Positions 15,288 to 23,645 of a stretch of 64,000 nt of DNA are shown here, piece by piece. The stretch covers positions 1,054,001-1,118,000 of the forward strand of contig NC_008530.1 in NCBI RefSeq assembly GCF_000014425.1. Direction: 5' to 3'. Origin of the DNA: Lactobacillus gasseri ATCC 33323 = JCM 1131 (GTDB lineage: Bacteria > Bacillota > Bacilli > Lactobacillales > Lactobacillaceae). Below the pieces are notes generated by a model that had not been told where the DNA came from, made no database searches, and saw only the letters and a program-made list of their open reading frames with translations. The number at the start of each line of letters is the position of its first letter. Position 1 is the first letter of the stretch. Made by a program: the position numbers and the translations under genes.

Positions 15288-17558
15288 TTAATTTCTTTTC
15301 TTAATACCCAATCCAAAGAAGCTAACTAAGCCAGTTAAAGCTAATCCTAACCAAGAAATCCAGGATACATCTTCTGCCCCTGCCTTTGGCAATGAAGCTT
15401 TCTTAGATTCATTTCTATTAAGACTCTTACTTCTTGTTAATGTAGCCAAGCTAGAATTTTTGCCTACAGGTTCATTTACGACTTTAAGTGTATTTTCCTC
15501 TCTCTTAGCTTTTGAAAATACATAAATAATCTTCGTACTCTCTTCTGATTTCTTAGCCTGTTCTTGTTCAGAAGTCTTAGTCTCATCTGCTTTATTTACT
15601 AACTTATCAGTTTTATCTAAAATCTGACTATTTTTCTCACCTAAATCATTATTTGTCGTACCTTGCTTTGATACTTGCGTTTCTTGCTTTAACTTATTCA
15701 ACAATTCATCTAATTGTGGCTTAGTTAGATAAAACTTACGATTTAATTCAGGAGCAAGAATTAGTTTACCAGCTGCAGTTTGATCTTTGAAATAATCTAC
15801 GAATAAGTCAGTATCAATTCCTACATCAGCCACCTTTTTTGCACCCTTAAATTCAGCAGTTGAATCTACTAAATAGTTGCTTGTAATAACTCGATAAGTC
15901 TTGTTTAAATCAAATTGCTTACCATTGCCGTCTAACATAACAGCTACTTTTTGCGGATGAGATGGATCATCAGTATCTGTATATGCATAGCGCATCCCGC
16001 CAACGAGGTAGTAACGTTCACCGTTTTTAACGTATTGTGAATTCAAAACATCGTAAATTTGTTTTCCTGTTAAATTAAATACTTGAATTTGATTATTAAA
16101 TGGCTGTACAGCTTGAGCTGATTTCCATTTTATTGATCCGTCGTTTTCAATATTTAAGTTGCTTCGAACGCCGCCTCCATTAGTGATAGCAAAGTCAGCT
16201 TGGATTCCCTTCTTCCTAGCTTCAAAAAGTTGAGCATCAACGACTAAATCACCAACTGCATTTTCTTTATTATCATTGAGAGTGGTACTAATTTCAGTAC
16301 CAGGGGTCGTTTTACCAATTACAGAATTTGTAATCTTGCTAGTACGATTTTCTGCGTCTTTAATAATTGCTTCGACTTTAGGATCAGCCTTAGTAAATTT
16401 ATCTTCTTTTGGTGACATTACAGGATAAACATGAGTTATCAAGCTACCATTAACAAAATCATTTGTCTTAGGATCAATATAACCAATTGCGTCATCATAA
16501 GCCATTGAAAATTTATTGGCTTGAACAATTTTAGTTCTACCAACTGTACCATTTGCATATTGGTGTGAATGGGCAGCAACATATAAATCTACAGAATTAT
16601 TGGGATCGATTTGATACAGCTTCTTCAAAATGTCGACTGCTTCTCCACTAGTTTTACCTTTATATGTTGAAACACCAGTATGGGCTAAAACAACAATCGC
16701 ATTTACACCTTGATTTTGCAAAATACGATCATACTTTGCAATTGTTTCAGCTGGATCTAGAATTTGATAATCTTTTAAATTTTTAGCGAAAGTAAGTTTA
16801 GGCATATCAGCAGTTACAACACCAATAAAGCCAACCTTACTTGACTTATTGCCAGCTTTTACCTCTTTTGTCAAATATGGCTGCCAATTAAATGGCACAG
16901 TTTGATCTTTTTTATTAACTACATTAGAAATAACAATCTGTAAATTTGAATTTTCATGGGGATAGTTCTGCTCTTCTTGGTTAAATTGACCTTTTTGGGG
17001 AGCTTTACCTTCCACAATGCGGTCAAATTCACCTAATCCCTCATCAAATTCATGGTTACCCAGAGTACCAATATTAACGTTCATTGCCTTCAAAGATTTC
17101 ATCGTCGGTTCATCTTGGAGTAGTGATGACGTCGCTGGAGAAGCACCTACCATGTCTCCCGCTTCAACTCTAAATGTGTTACCTTCGGGATTTTTTTCTT
17201 TAAAATCACTTTCCGCATTGTTCAAGTAACTACTTAAGCGTGCCACATTTCCAGCATTATAATGCATTCCTCGTCCAACATATGCTTTCCCAGTGGTATC
17301 AATATTTCCATGTAAATCATTAATACCTAACACTTGAACTGGGATATCATCCTTATAATTAGCAGGATTGGCCCATTGATCATTGTTCGGCTTTTTAGCA
17401 TTATCTTGATTCGTCGTAACCCTTACTTCACTGCTTTGCTGAACTTGCCTTGGTTGAACGACTTCATCAGCTTTAACTGAACCATTATTTACTAAAAACA
17501 AGCTCATTAAAGCAGCACTAGCTAAACTACCAACTAAAACACGACGATGATTTTTCAT
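15288..17558 (-). CDS. Cell-wall-anchored 5'-nucleotidase / 2',3'-cyclic phosphodiesterase
   Basis: A 756-residue secreted enzyme of the UshA/YfkN class that dephosphorylates extracellular nucleotides. Residues 1-30 are a signal peptide, likely cut after VKA. The metallophosphatase domain shows GINDLHGNID, AGDMVGASPATSS, GNHEFDEGL, AHTGVS and AAHSHQY; the C-terminal nucleotidase domain shows ITNGGGVRSNL and NNQIQVFNLTGKQIYDVLN. A charged linker leads to a sorting signal LPKAG (723-727), a hydrophobic stretch and KKRN. The sorting motif has alanine where sortase A normally sees threonine. ATG 17556-17558 follows GAGGAG; a longer frame from 17585 lacks a site. Role: nucleoside salvage, possibly removal of extracellular ATP/AMP. 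Confidence 0.88.
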   Translation of the reverse strand: MKNHRRVLVGSLASAALMSLFLVNNGSVKADEVVQPRQVQQSSEVRVTTNQDNAKKPNNDQWANPANYKDDIPVQVLGINDLHGNIDTTGKAYVGRGMHYNAGNVARLSSYLNNAESDFKEKNPEGNTFRVEAGDMVGASPATSSLLQDEPTMKSLKAMNVNIGTLGNHEFDEGLGEFDRIVEGKAPQKGQFNQEEQNYPHENSNLQIVISNVVNKKDQTVPFNWQPYLTKEVKAGNKSSKVGFIGVVTADMPKLTFAKNLKDYQILDPAETIAKYDRILQNQGVNAIVVLAHTGVSTYKGKTSGEAVDILKKLYQIDPNNSVDLYVAAHSHQYANGTVGRTKIVQANKFSMAYDDAIGYIDPKTNDFVNGSLITHVYPVMSPKEDKFTKADPKVEAIIKDAENRTSKITNSVIGKTTPGTEISTTLNDNKENAVGDLVVDAQLFEARKKGIQADFAITNGGGVRSNLNIENDGSIKWKSAQAVQPFNNQIQVFNLTGKQIYDVLNSQYVKNGERYYLVGGMRYAYTDTDDPSHPQKVAVMLDGNGKQFDLNKTYRVITSNYLVDSTAEFKGAKKVADVGIDTDLFVDYFKDQTAAGKLILAPELNRKFYLTKPQLDELLNKLKQETQVSKQGTTNNDLGEKNSQILDKTDKLVNKADETKTSEQEQAKKSEESTKIIYVFSKAKREENTLKVVNEPVGKNSSLATLTRSKSLNRNESKKASLPKAGAEDVSWISWLGLALTGLVSFFGLGIKKRN

Positions 17559-17715
17559 TTCTTTCTCCTCTAAAACAATCAACATTAGCTTTTATACGTT
17601 CAAGTATATTCTTAATCATTACTACGTCAATGCTGAAATTGTTCGTTATTTTCGGTTAATATGTATATAGCTAGTTATCAGTAGCCCAAAAATATTTTTA
17701 TTTACGAATAATTGA

Positions 17716-18366
17716 GTCTCACTTGCAAAAAATGTTATTCAAGCTAGTTCTCAAAAAGAAAAGAACCAAATTTTAGAACATTATTTAAATGAAGCAATCA
17801 ATCCTAACGATGAATTAATTAACTTCGGCATTTATCCAGACAGTAAAATTCAACTATCTTACGTTCAAGTTTCAATAGCAGTCGCTTTATTAATTAACAG
17901 TCGTTCTTTAGACTTCATTGTTACTGGCTGCTCATCTGGTCAAGGGATGATGCTGGCTTGCAATACTTTCCCCAATGTTCAATGTGGCTATCTTCCTACC
18001 CCACAAGATGCTTTTCTATTCAGCCATATTAATAATGGAAATGTAGCTTCTTTCCCTCTAGGCCTAAATTGGGGTTGGAGCGGAGAAATTAATTTGGCGG
18101 AAACTATGAAATCCCTCTTTAAGCTGCCTTGGGGCACTGGCTATCCACCCTCTCAAGCATCCCGAAAAATGAAAAACACTACAGAAGTAAAAGAACTTAA
18201 CCAGCTCAATAAAAAATCTATAATTTCTATTCTCCCTTCTGTTGATCCTGATCTACTAATTCCTATCTTAAAGTACAAACCAGTTTATGATTTTATTATC
18301 CAAAATGGTACAAATCATGAACTAGTTGATTTGATTAAGAAATTAAGGTACGACTATTTCAATTAG
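17716..18366 (+). pseudogene. RpiB/LacA/LacB-like sugar-phosphate isomerase, start lost
   Basis: The frame is open from just after a TGA (17713-17715) to TAA 18364-18366, 216 codons, close to the full length of lactobacillus RpiB-family isomerases. Family marks are VTGCSSGQGMMLACNTFPNVQCGY, DAFLFSHINNGNVASFPLG and the C-terminal helices. What is missing is the first eight or so residues with the start codon and ribosome binding site: the upstream bases read as a decayed MKIALINE-type start. The only in-frame ATG is internal at 17947, after the active-site region. I take it as a recently inactivated gene. Confidence 0.72.
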
Positions 18367-18370
18367 ATAT

Positions 18371-18407
18371 AAATAAAGACCATGTTTTTCAGGCGTGGTC
18401 TTTATTT
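18371..18407 (+). terminator. Terminator after the rpiB-like pseudogene
   Basis: AAATAAAGACCA (18371-18382) pairs perfectly with TGGTCTTTATTT (18396-18407), with T-rich sequence beyond. Confidence 0.75.
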
Positions 18408-18425
18408 TTACTATAATTTTTCATT

Positions 18426-18716
18426 TTAATCATCAGGATGCAAACTATACAGCTGCGGATTATTTTTCAAATAAAGCTGAGTATTATCAATCATTAATCC
18501 CTTAGTTTTCAAATTCACGTACATTTCATAAAAGTCTTCTGGGCCTTCTTCATAAAAAGGTACAGGTGGATGACATAAATATTCATATACCTTTGAATCT
18601 TTAAAACGCTTTTCAGCTTCTTCCACTGATATGTGTTCGTTTCCAGCAATTAACTTAGATACTACATTAGTAATTCCAACAATGTATTCTTGTTCATTAT
18701 TATCTGTTTGTTTCAT
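18426..18716 (-). CDS. Small acidic protein, unknown
   Basis: A 96-residue soluble protein that I do not recognise: an N-terminal helix (EYIVGITNVVSKLIAG), then EEAEKRFKDSKVYEYLCHPPVPFYEEGPEDFYEMY and a short tail. The first half resembles the small helical 'VEEA-x-x-x-F-x-x-S-x-x-Y' proteins common as orphans in lactobacilli. The ribosome binding site is weak (GGTG six bases before ATG). It lies downstream of the small charged ORF at 18770-18970 but is separated from it by a strong terminator. Confidence 0.62.
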   Translation of the reverse strand: MKQTDNNEQEYIVGITNVVSKLIAGNEHISVEEAEKRFKDSKVYEYLCHPPVPFYEEGPEDFYEMYVNLKTKGLMIDNTQLYLKNNPQLYSLHPDD

Positions 18717-18731
18717 CTATGACACCATAAA

Positions 18732-18765
18732 AAAACCACTAAAACAAACCTGTTTTAGTGGTTTT
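18732..18765. terminator. Strong bidirectional terminator
   Basis: AAAACCACTAAAACA (18732-18746) and TGTTTTAGTGGTTTT (18751-18765) form a perfect 15-bp stem around a four-base loop. Confidence 0.8.
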
Positions 18766-18769
18766 AAAA

Positions 18770-18970
18770 TTACTTCTTATCTTTCTTCTTTTTGCTCTTT
18801 ACTTCCGGTTCCTTTTCATCATTAATGACATTTGGAGTTTGACCACCATCTTTTTTAGACTTATCAAGCCCTTCACCCGGTCTTTTTGGTGTCTTTTTTG
18901 GATCTGGAACAGTCGCAAATTTATCGAGCATTTGTTGTAAGTTATTAGGATTGTTAAAAGTTAGTCCCAT
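18770..18970 (-). CDS. Small lysine-rich protein, unknown
   Basis: A 66-residue ORF beginning MGLTFNNPNNLQQMLDKFA and ending in a long charged tail of lysines and glutamates (DEKEPEVKSKKKKDKK). ATG 18968-18970 is chosen because AAAAGGA lies eight bases upstream; an ATG at 18979 would sit in that site. The tail looks disordered and could bind nucleic acid or simply be soluble. Good ribosome binding site, a promoter-like upstream region and a strong terminator support a real gene. No family recognised. Confidence 0.6.
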   Translation of the reverse strand: MGLTFNNPNNLQQMLDKFATVPDPKKTPKRPGEGLDKSKKDGGQTPNVINDEKEPEVKSKKKKDKK

Positions 18971-19101
18971 GGTTATCATCCTTTTCTTTTTCTATGATTA
19001 TAAAACGGAATTGACCAACTGACAAATGTTTACCGAAAAAATTTACTTAACCTTAAGAGCCTTGCTATAGTCAACTTCTCTTAAAACCTTGGCAAAATAA
19101 A

Positions 19102-19125
19102 AAGCGGTATTTTTCAACACCGCTT
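19102..19125 (-). terminator. Terminator after the nitroreductase
   Basis: AAGCGGT (19102-19108) and ACCGCTT (19119-19125) form the stem, with a T run following on the minus strand, close after the gene's stop codon. Confidence 0.65.
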
Positions 19126-19132
19126 CTCTCGT

Positions 19133-19777
19133 CTATTCAAATTTCAAAATATCATCAACTGGATATCTAACCGACTTCAATTCTTCCGCACTCTTATCAG
19201 GTTTACCAATCGCAATACCCATCACAGGAACATATTGTGCTGGATCAAGTCCCATTACGCTGGCAGCTTTTTTAGCATCATAACCAGCCATTGCATTTGT
19301 TTCATAGCCGTGTGCTCGAGCAACCAGCATCAACTGCATGGCAGCAAGGGAAGAATCAACCATTGCATCAGCAGTAAGCATTGTCTTATCCGCATGTTCA
19401 TACAATGGTAAAAAAGTATTGTAGACCTTGTCTAATTCTTCTTTGGAAATTCTCTTTTCTTCATACATATGATCCCACAGAGCACGATACTTCTTAAAAG
19501 CTAAAGTATTGCCAAAGATTTGAATAATTGCACTTGAAGTATCAATTTGCGGATTATTAAATGGCATGTAAAATTCATGCAACTTCTTCTTGCCTTCGTC
19601 AGTGTCTACTACGATGAACTGCCAAGCTTGCAAATTACATGCAGATGGTGCAGTAATTGTTTCTTTGATCATTTCTCTAAGTTCTTCGCGAGGAATTTTT
19701 ACATCCTTATCAAAGTGACGAACTGAATGACGATTAAGTAATACGTCCCCAAAATTATTGTTTTCAAATTGTGTCAT
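19133..19777 (-). CDS. Nitroreductase family protein
   Basis: A 214-residue FMN-dependent NAD(P)H oxidoreductase. RHSVRHFD (residues 17-24) binds FMN phosphate, APSACNLQAWQFIVV is the classic APS-x-x-N-x-QPW-like loop, MQLMLVARAHGYETNAMAGYD is the second FMN-binding segment and MGIAIGKPD the C-terminal mark. ATG 19775-19777 is used, eight bases after GGAGG; a TTG one codon earlier is less likely. A cre-like site lies just upstream (19795-19808), so carbon catabolite control is plausible. The acceptor (quinone, nitro compound or other) cannot be told. Confidence 0.87.
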   Translation of the reverse strand: MTQFENNNFGDVLLNRHSVRHFDKDVKIPREELREMIKETITAPSACNLQAWQFIVVDTDEGKKKLHEFYMPFNNPQIDTSSAIIQIFGNTLAFKKYRALWDHMYEEKRISKEELDKVYNTFLPLYEHADKTMLTADAMVDSSLAAMQLMLVARAHGYETNAMAGYDAKKAASVMGLDPAQYVPVMGIAIGKPDKSAEELKSVRYPVDDILKFE

Positions 19778-19794
19778 CAAATTTGCCTCCTATA

Positions 19795-19808
19795 TATTAG
19801 CGCTTACA
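19795..19808 (-). promoter_or_regulatory. cre-like site (CcpA), one mismatch
   Basis: On the minus strand TGTAAGCGCTAATA matches the CcpA consensus TGNAARCGNWWWCA except for T instead of C at position 13. It is 18 bases upstream of the nitroreductase start, a position that would repress. Confidence 0.45.
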
Positions 19809-19846
19809 TATATAATTATAGACTAAAACTACCTCAGCGCACATAA

Positions 19847-19878
19847 AAACGGATATAGTTTAATCGCTATATCCGTTT
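19847..19878. terminator. Terminator after the flavin reductase
   Basis: AAACGGATATAG (19847-19858) pairs perfectly with CTATATCCGTTT (19867-19878). Confidence 0.75.
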
Positions 19879-19895
19879 AATTTCATTTTTAATCT

Positions 19896-21692
19896 TTATT
19901 CTAATCCCAGAATTGATTTTGCAGCACGTCTGCCTTGGTGAATAACACCACCAACAGCTGTACCAGAACCAGGATAATACGATCCAATCCAACCACCTGC
20001 ATTTAATCCTGCTGCATACAAACCAGTAATCGGTTGCTGATAAATATCAAGAACATTACATTTCTTGTTAATCTTTAAACCACCTATTGCTCCAAGATTT
20101 CCAGGAGTATTCTTATATGCATAATACGGACCTGAAAATGGCTTTACTCCCATCGTTCTGTCATATTCTGGATCAATACCTTTCGCTGCATTTCTATTCC
20201 ATGTATTTACACTTTTTACTAAATTATTTACTGGTACATCAATCAAAGATGACAGTTCCTTAAGAGAAGATGCTTTAATTACTAAACCATTTTTTACATC
20301 TGTATCTAATGATTCAGTACTCCATGGAGAAGCTTTTTCGGAAATTGATGTTTGTCCAAAAATTTGATAAGTAGGCTTATTAAGTTGCTTTTCTTGATTA
20401 AAAATTGCTCTAAATCCATATGCATATGTTGAGTCTTCATTAACAAATCTTAAACCTTTACCATTTACAAAAATTGACGGAATAGTTGGCAATCGGTCAT
20501 CTGTTCCGTTTCCAGTTCTAGCATCAAAATCAATTGTTCCGCCAAAACCAGTAACAGCAGCTCCTAATGACATTCCCATAACAATTCCATCACCTCTATC
20601 TGTCTGGACTGACCAACAATGATGTGCTTTTACATCTTCATAATGTTGAGGACTTAAATCTTTAGCTAGTTCAAGATTCTGATCAATAGAAGCTGTAGCA
20701 AGGATCACACCTCTTCTTGCTTTTAAATATTTAAGTTTCCGAGAATGATCTTCCGTAACCACTCCCAATACTTTATGTCTGTCATTAGAAACAATAAGCC
20801 CTACTACTGCAGTATTATATGTAAAACGTGCGCCTTGTTTTTTTGAATAATTCAGTAAAGCTTGAGTTAAAATAATTCCATTTCCTCCAGCTCCACCACC
20901 TTCGTATACATGAATTCGATCGGCAAAATTTTCTTTAGCATAGGGAATTTCAGTATGTCCATACACACTAGTCCACTTAATTCCCATCTTGCTAAGCCAT
21001 TCAATATTTTTAGGTGAATTTTGGGTGAAATCATGAACTAATTCTTGATAAACTCGTCCTTCACCTGCCTTCATATATTCTTTTTCATGATTTTCTGGTG
21101 TATCATTTTGATATTTAGTATATTTTTTCTGCCATTTATCACCAGCAGCTTGAATAACACCACCAGAATAATTTGTTGTTCCTCCAGCTATACCCTGCTT
21201 CTCAATAACCATTACTGAAGCATTATTTTCTGCTGCTGTAGCAGCTGCTGATAATCCTGCACCACCTGCTCCAACAACGACAATATCATATGTATCATCA
21301 TATTTAACTATCTCTTTTTCAGTAGTTAATTTATTAATAAGAGGAAAATTTGCTGGTTTAGGAATTCCATTATATTCCGAATGTGAATCATTTTGAGATG
21401 CACCTGTTATTGCATCTGTATTCACTTTTATCAATCCAGCTTCATTTGCAGCTTTAATAGCTGCTTTTCTAAAAGCTCCAGTGGAAATTGAAGCTCCTGA
21501 TATTGCATCAACTTCTACTGAACCCTTCTGGTTTGCTTTTCTAAGCCATTTTTTAATTCCAACTGCTCCAATAGTATTTTCAGCAATATCTTTTGCCCAT
21601 ACTTTTTTTAGCTTTTCATTATCTTTATCTACATCAATAACGGCTTCTATTTCATTATGAAATCCTTTTTCCCTTGCACTAAATTGAACCAT
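19896..21692 (-). CDS. FMN-binding, FAD-dependent fumarate-reductase-like flavoprotein
   Basis: A 598-residue flavoenzyme without a signal peptide. Residues 1-85 form an FMN-binding domain ending in DAISGAS (62-68), the D-x-x-[ST]-G-A-[ST] motif to which ApbE can attach FMN, here on Ser68. A second look-alike DAITGAS follows at 93-99. The FAD domain starts at VVVGAGGAGLSAA (138-150) and runs through FVNE (416-419) to YPGSGTAVGGVIHQGRRAA. Where fumarate reductases have their catalytic arginine (NE-x-TTRD), this protein has NEDSTYAYGF with Tyr423, so fumarate is probably not the substrate; a related electron-sink reaction is likely. A LysR gene is divergent, with a perfect cre site and an inverted repeat between. 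Confidence 0.85.
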   Translation of the reverse strand: MVQFSAREKGFHNEIEAVIDVDKDNEKLKKVWAKDIAENTIGAVGIKKWLRKANQKGSVEVDAISGASISTGAFRKAAIKAANEAGLIKVNTDAITGASQNDSHSEYNGIPKPANFPLINKLTTEKEIVKYDDTYDIVVVGAGGAGLSAAATAAENNASVMVIEKQGIAGGTTNYSGGVIQAAGDKWQKKYTKYQNDTPENHEKEYMKAGEGRVYQELVHDFTQNSPKNIEWLSKMGIKWTSVYGHTEIPYAKENFADRIHVYEGGGAGGNGIILTQALLNYSKKQGARFTYNTAVVGLIVSNDRHKVLGVVTEDHSRKLKYLKARRGVILATASIDQNLELAKDLSPQHYEDVKAHHCWSVQTDRGDGIVMGMSLGAAVTGFGGTIDFDARTGNGTDDRLPTIPSIFVNGKGLRFVNEDSTYAYGFRAIFNQEKQLNKPTYQIFGQTSISEKASPWSTESLDTDVKNGLVIKASSLKELSSLIDVPVNNLVKSVNTWNRNAAKGIDPEYDRTMGVKPFSGPYYAYKNTPGNLGAIGGLKINKKCNVLDIYQQPITGLYAAGLNAGGWIGSYYPGSGTAVGGVIHQGRRAAKSILGLE

Positions 21693-21700
21693 TTTATTAC

Positions 21701-21748
21701 CTTCTTATAAAAAACAATTGATATCGTTTACATTTTTATTATAAGAAG
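21701..21748. promoter_or_regulatory. Inverted repeat in the flavoprotein/LysR gap
   Basis: CTTCTTATAA (21701-21710) and TTATAAGAAG (21739-21748) are perfect complements, 28 bases apart. The left arm overlaps the flavoprotein's ribosome binding site AGAAGG. Together with the cre site between the arms it could be an operator of the divergent LysR regulator, though the spacing is wide for a single LysR site. Confidence 0.45.
21719..21732 (-). promoter_or_regulatory. Perfect cre site (CcpA)
   Basis: Minus-strand TGTAAACGATATCA matches all fixed positions of TGNAARCGNWWWCA, with A/T flanks as well. It lies 27 bases upstream of the flavoprotein start and 77 upstream of the lysR start, so glucose repression of the reductase is the natural prediction. 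Confidence 0.7.
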
Positions 21749-21808
21749 TATATAGTTATAAGTGAAATTAATATCTGTTATTAGTAATAAGAATAGGTTA
21801 TATCAAAT

Positions 21809-22714
21809 ATGGATATAAAAAAATTGACAATCTTTATTAACTTAGCTGAAACTAGAAGTTTCTCAAAAACCGCTATAAATATGCATGTAACCCAACCAAC
21901 CGTTACTCATACTATCAAATCAATCGAATCAGAAATTGGCACTCAATTGTTTAATACTAATAAACACTATGTAACAATAACTGAAAATGGAAAAACTTTC
22001 TATCACGATATTAAACCATTAATTAATAATTACTACTCCGCCTTACAAAATATTAAAAAGAAGAATTTAAATGCAGCAAGTCAAATAACAATAGGATACT
22101 CATATACTCCATTTAACCAGACATATCTTCCAATTTGGATAAATAATTTTCATAAAATTAATCCTAATATTAAATTTAATTTAACCGACCTAAATCATAA
22201 TGATTTTAAACAAGATCTTATATCAAATAATTTAGATCTTGTCATTACGACTGGAAGAGACGCACAAGGTTTAAGTAATATAAAAAGAACCATTTTATTC
22301 TCTGAATATTTTAAAGCCATTGTGCCCAACGATAATATTCTTTCTAAAAGAAAAATTTTAAATATCAATGATTTTACAAATCAAAATATGCTTTTTCTGG
22401 ATAATACTTGGGCAGCAATAGATCTTATCAGCCTTCAAAATAAAATCAAAAATTCGGTTTCAAATATAAACATAACTTACGCAAATGATATTTCTGCTTT
22501 AGACTTACTTATTAAATCACAACAAGGAATTGCATTAGGGTTATATTGTCTTTACCCAGAATTAGAAGGAAACTCATGTTATATACCTTTGAATTGGAAG
22601 TCAAAAGTAGAACTTGCCATTCTAACTTCTAAAACAAACAGAAAAAAGGCAGTTAATAGTTTTATAAAATCAATCGTAGCTTATACTCATAACATAACAT
22701 TTAATAAAAATTAG
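21809..22714 (+). CDS. LysR family transcriptional regulator
   Basis: A 301-residue LysR-type regulator. Residues 1-60 carry the winged helix-turn-helix (MDIKKLTIFINLAETRSFSKTA, THTIKSIESEIGTQLF), the rest the periplasmic-binding-like effector domain. It is divergent from the fumarate-reductase-like gene, the classical arrangement in which a LysR activates its neighbour in response to the substrate. The ribosome binding site is weak (AATAGG). The codon use is markedly AT-rich compared with the metabolic genes that follow. Confidence 0.88.
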   Translation: MDIKKLTIFINLAETRSFSKTAINMHVTQPTVTHTIKSIESEIGTQLFNTNKHYVTITENGKTFYHDIKPLINNYYSALQNIKKKNLNAASQITIGYSYTPFNQTYLPIWINNFHKINPNIKFNLTDLNHNDFKQDLISNNLDLVITTGRDAQGLSNIKRTILFSEYFKAIVPNDNILSKRKILNINDFTNQNMLFLDNTWAAIDLISLQNKIKNSVSNINITYANDISALDLLIKSQQGIALGLYCLYPELEGNSCYIPLNWKSKVELAILTSKTNRKKAVNSFIKSIVAYTHNITFNKN

Positions 22715-22725
22715 CCTAAAAAGGC

Positions 22726-22769
22726 AAAAAGTCTAGAACTCATGAAATCATGTTAGTTCTAGACTTTTT
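22726..22769. terminator. Bidirectional terminator
   Basis: AAAAAGTCTAGAACT (22726-22740) and AGTTCTAGACTTTTT (22755-22769) form a 15-bp stem, with CATGA/TCATG pairing inside the loop. It separates the convergent lysR and thrB genes. Confidence 0.8.
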
Positions 22770-22772
22770 ATC

Positions 22773-23636
22773 TTATTTTTCTATAAATACACCTTGAGAA
22801 CTGGCCTTTAATTGCTCAATTCTATCATCTAAGCCAGCTTTTCTTAAACTAGCAATAAACTCTTCAGTCCTGCTATGTTCAATAGTTGTCATTACTGTAG
22901 ATCCAGCACCGCTCAAATAAGTAGCAAAGGCTTCATGCTGATGCGCAATTTTTCTAATTTTTACTAATTCGGGCACTAACTTTTGTCGATATGGTTCATG
23001 AAATTCATCTGCTTCAATCAGTCTCTTAGCTGTTCCATAATCCTGTAAAGCTAAGCTAGCGGTTAAAGTTCCTAAAATGCTGCTTGCATGTGTTGCATTC
23101 TTAAAAGGCAGCTTTTCAGGTAAAGCATTTCTTGAAGCCTTCGTATCTAGCTCATAATTAGGAATATAAGCAAGAAAGTCAAATGGAATCAACGGTAATT
23201 CTTGAAAATAATATTGATCTTCTATCTTACTTGCAACTACCATTCCGCCTAAGATAGCTGGCATGACATTATCGGGATGCCCTTCAATCTTTGCCGCAAT
23301 TTTACATTTATCTTGCTGACTTAAATTAAGATTGGCTAGTTGATTCGCAAGCTCAATTCCAGCCACAATGGCTGTTGAACTACTACCTAAGCCTCGACTT
23401 AAGGGAATTTGACTCTTAACTGATAAACGATGCGGTGTTAATTTAGGAGCAAGTTCTAAAGCAGTTTTAACAATTAAATTACTCTCATCATGACTTATTC
23501 CACTCATATCATGCTCAACAAACCATTTATCGCTTGTTTCTAGTACATCTAACTCTAAGAACATCGACACGGCGGTTCCTAAACAATCAAATCCAGGTCC
23601 CATATTTGCTGATGTCGCAGGTACAAAAATTTTCAT
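22773..23636 (-). CDS. thrB: Homoserine kinase
   Basis: A 287-residue GHMP kinase that phosphorylates homoserine with ATP, the step before threonine synthase. VPATSANMGPGFDCLGTAV at the N-terminus and the phosphate loop LSRGLGSSSTAIVAGI are diagnostic, and the C-terminal YLSGAGSTVMT is the third GHMP motif. It starts nine bases after the homoserine dehydrogenase stop, so hom-thrB is an operon; thrC is divergent from hom. No leader regulation is visible. Confidence 0.92.
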   Translation of the reverse strand: MKIFVPATSANMGPGFDCLGTAVSMFLELDVLETSDKWFVEHDMSGISHDESNLIVKTALELAPKLTPHRLSVKSQIPLSRGLGSSSTAIVAGIELANQLANLNLSQQDKCKIAAKIEGHPDNVMPAILGGMVVASKIEDQYYFQELPLIPFDFLAYIPNYELDTKASRNALPEKLPFKNATHASSILGTLTASLALQDYGTAKRLIEADEFHEPYRQKLVPELVKIRKIAHQHEAFATYLSGAGSTVMTTIEHSRTEEFIASLRKAGLDDRIEQLKASSQGVFIEK

Positions 23637-23645
23637 TTTCTATCC

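Noticed and set aside
19043-19093. Minus-strand tail AKVLREVDYSKALKVK ending in TAA
   Set aside because: Protein-like, but only 16 codons; too short to call even as a remnant.
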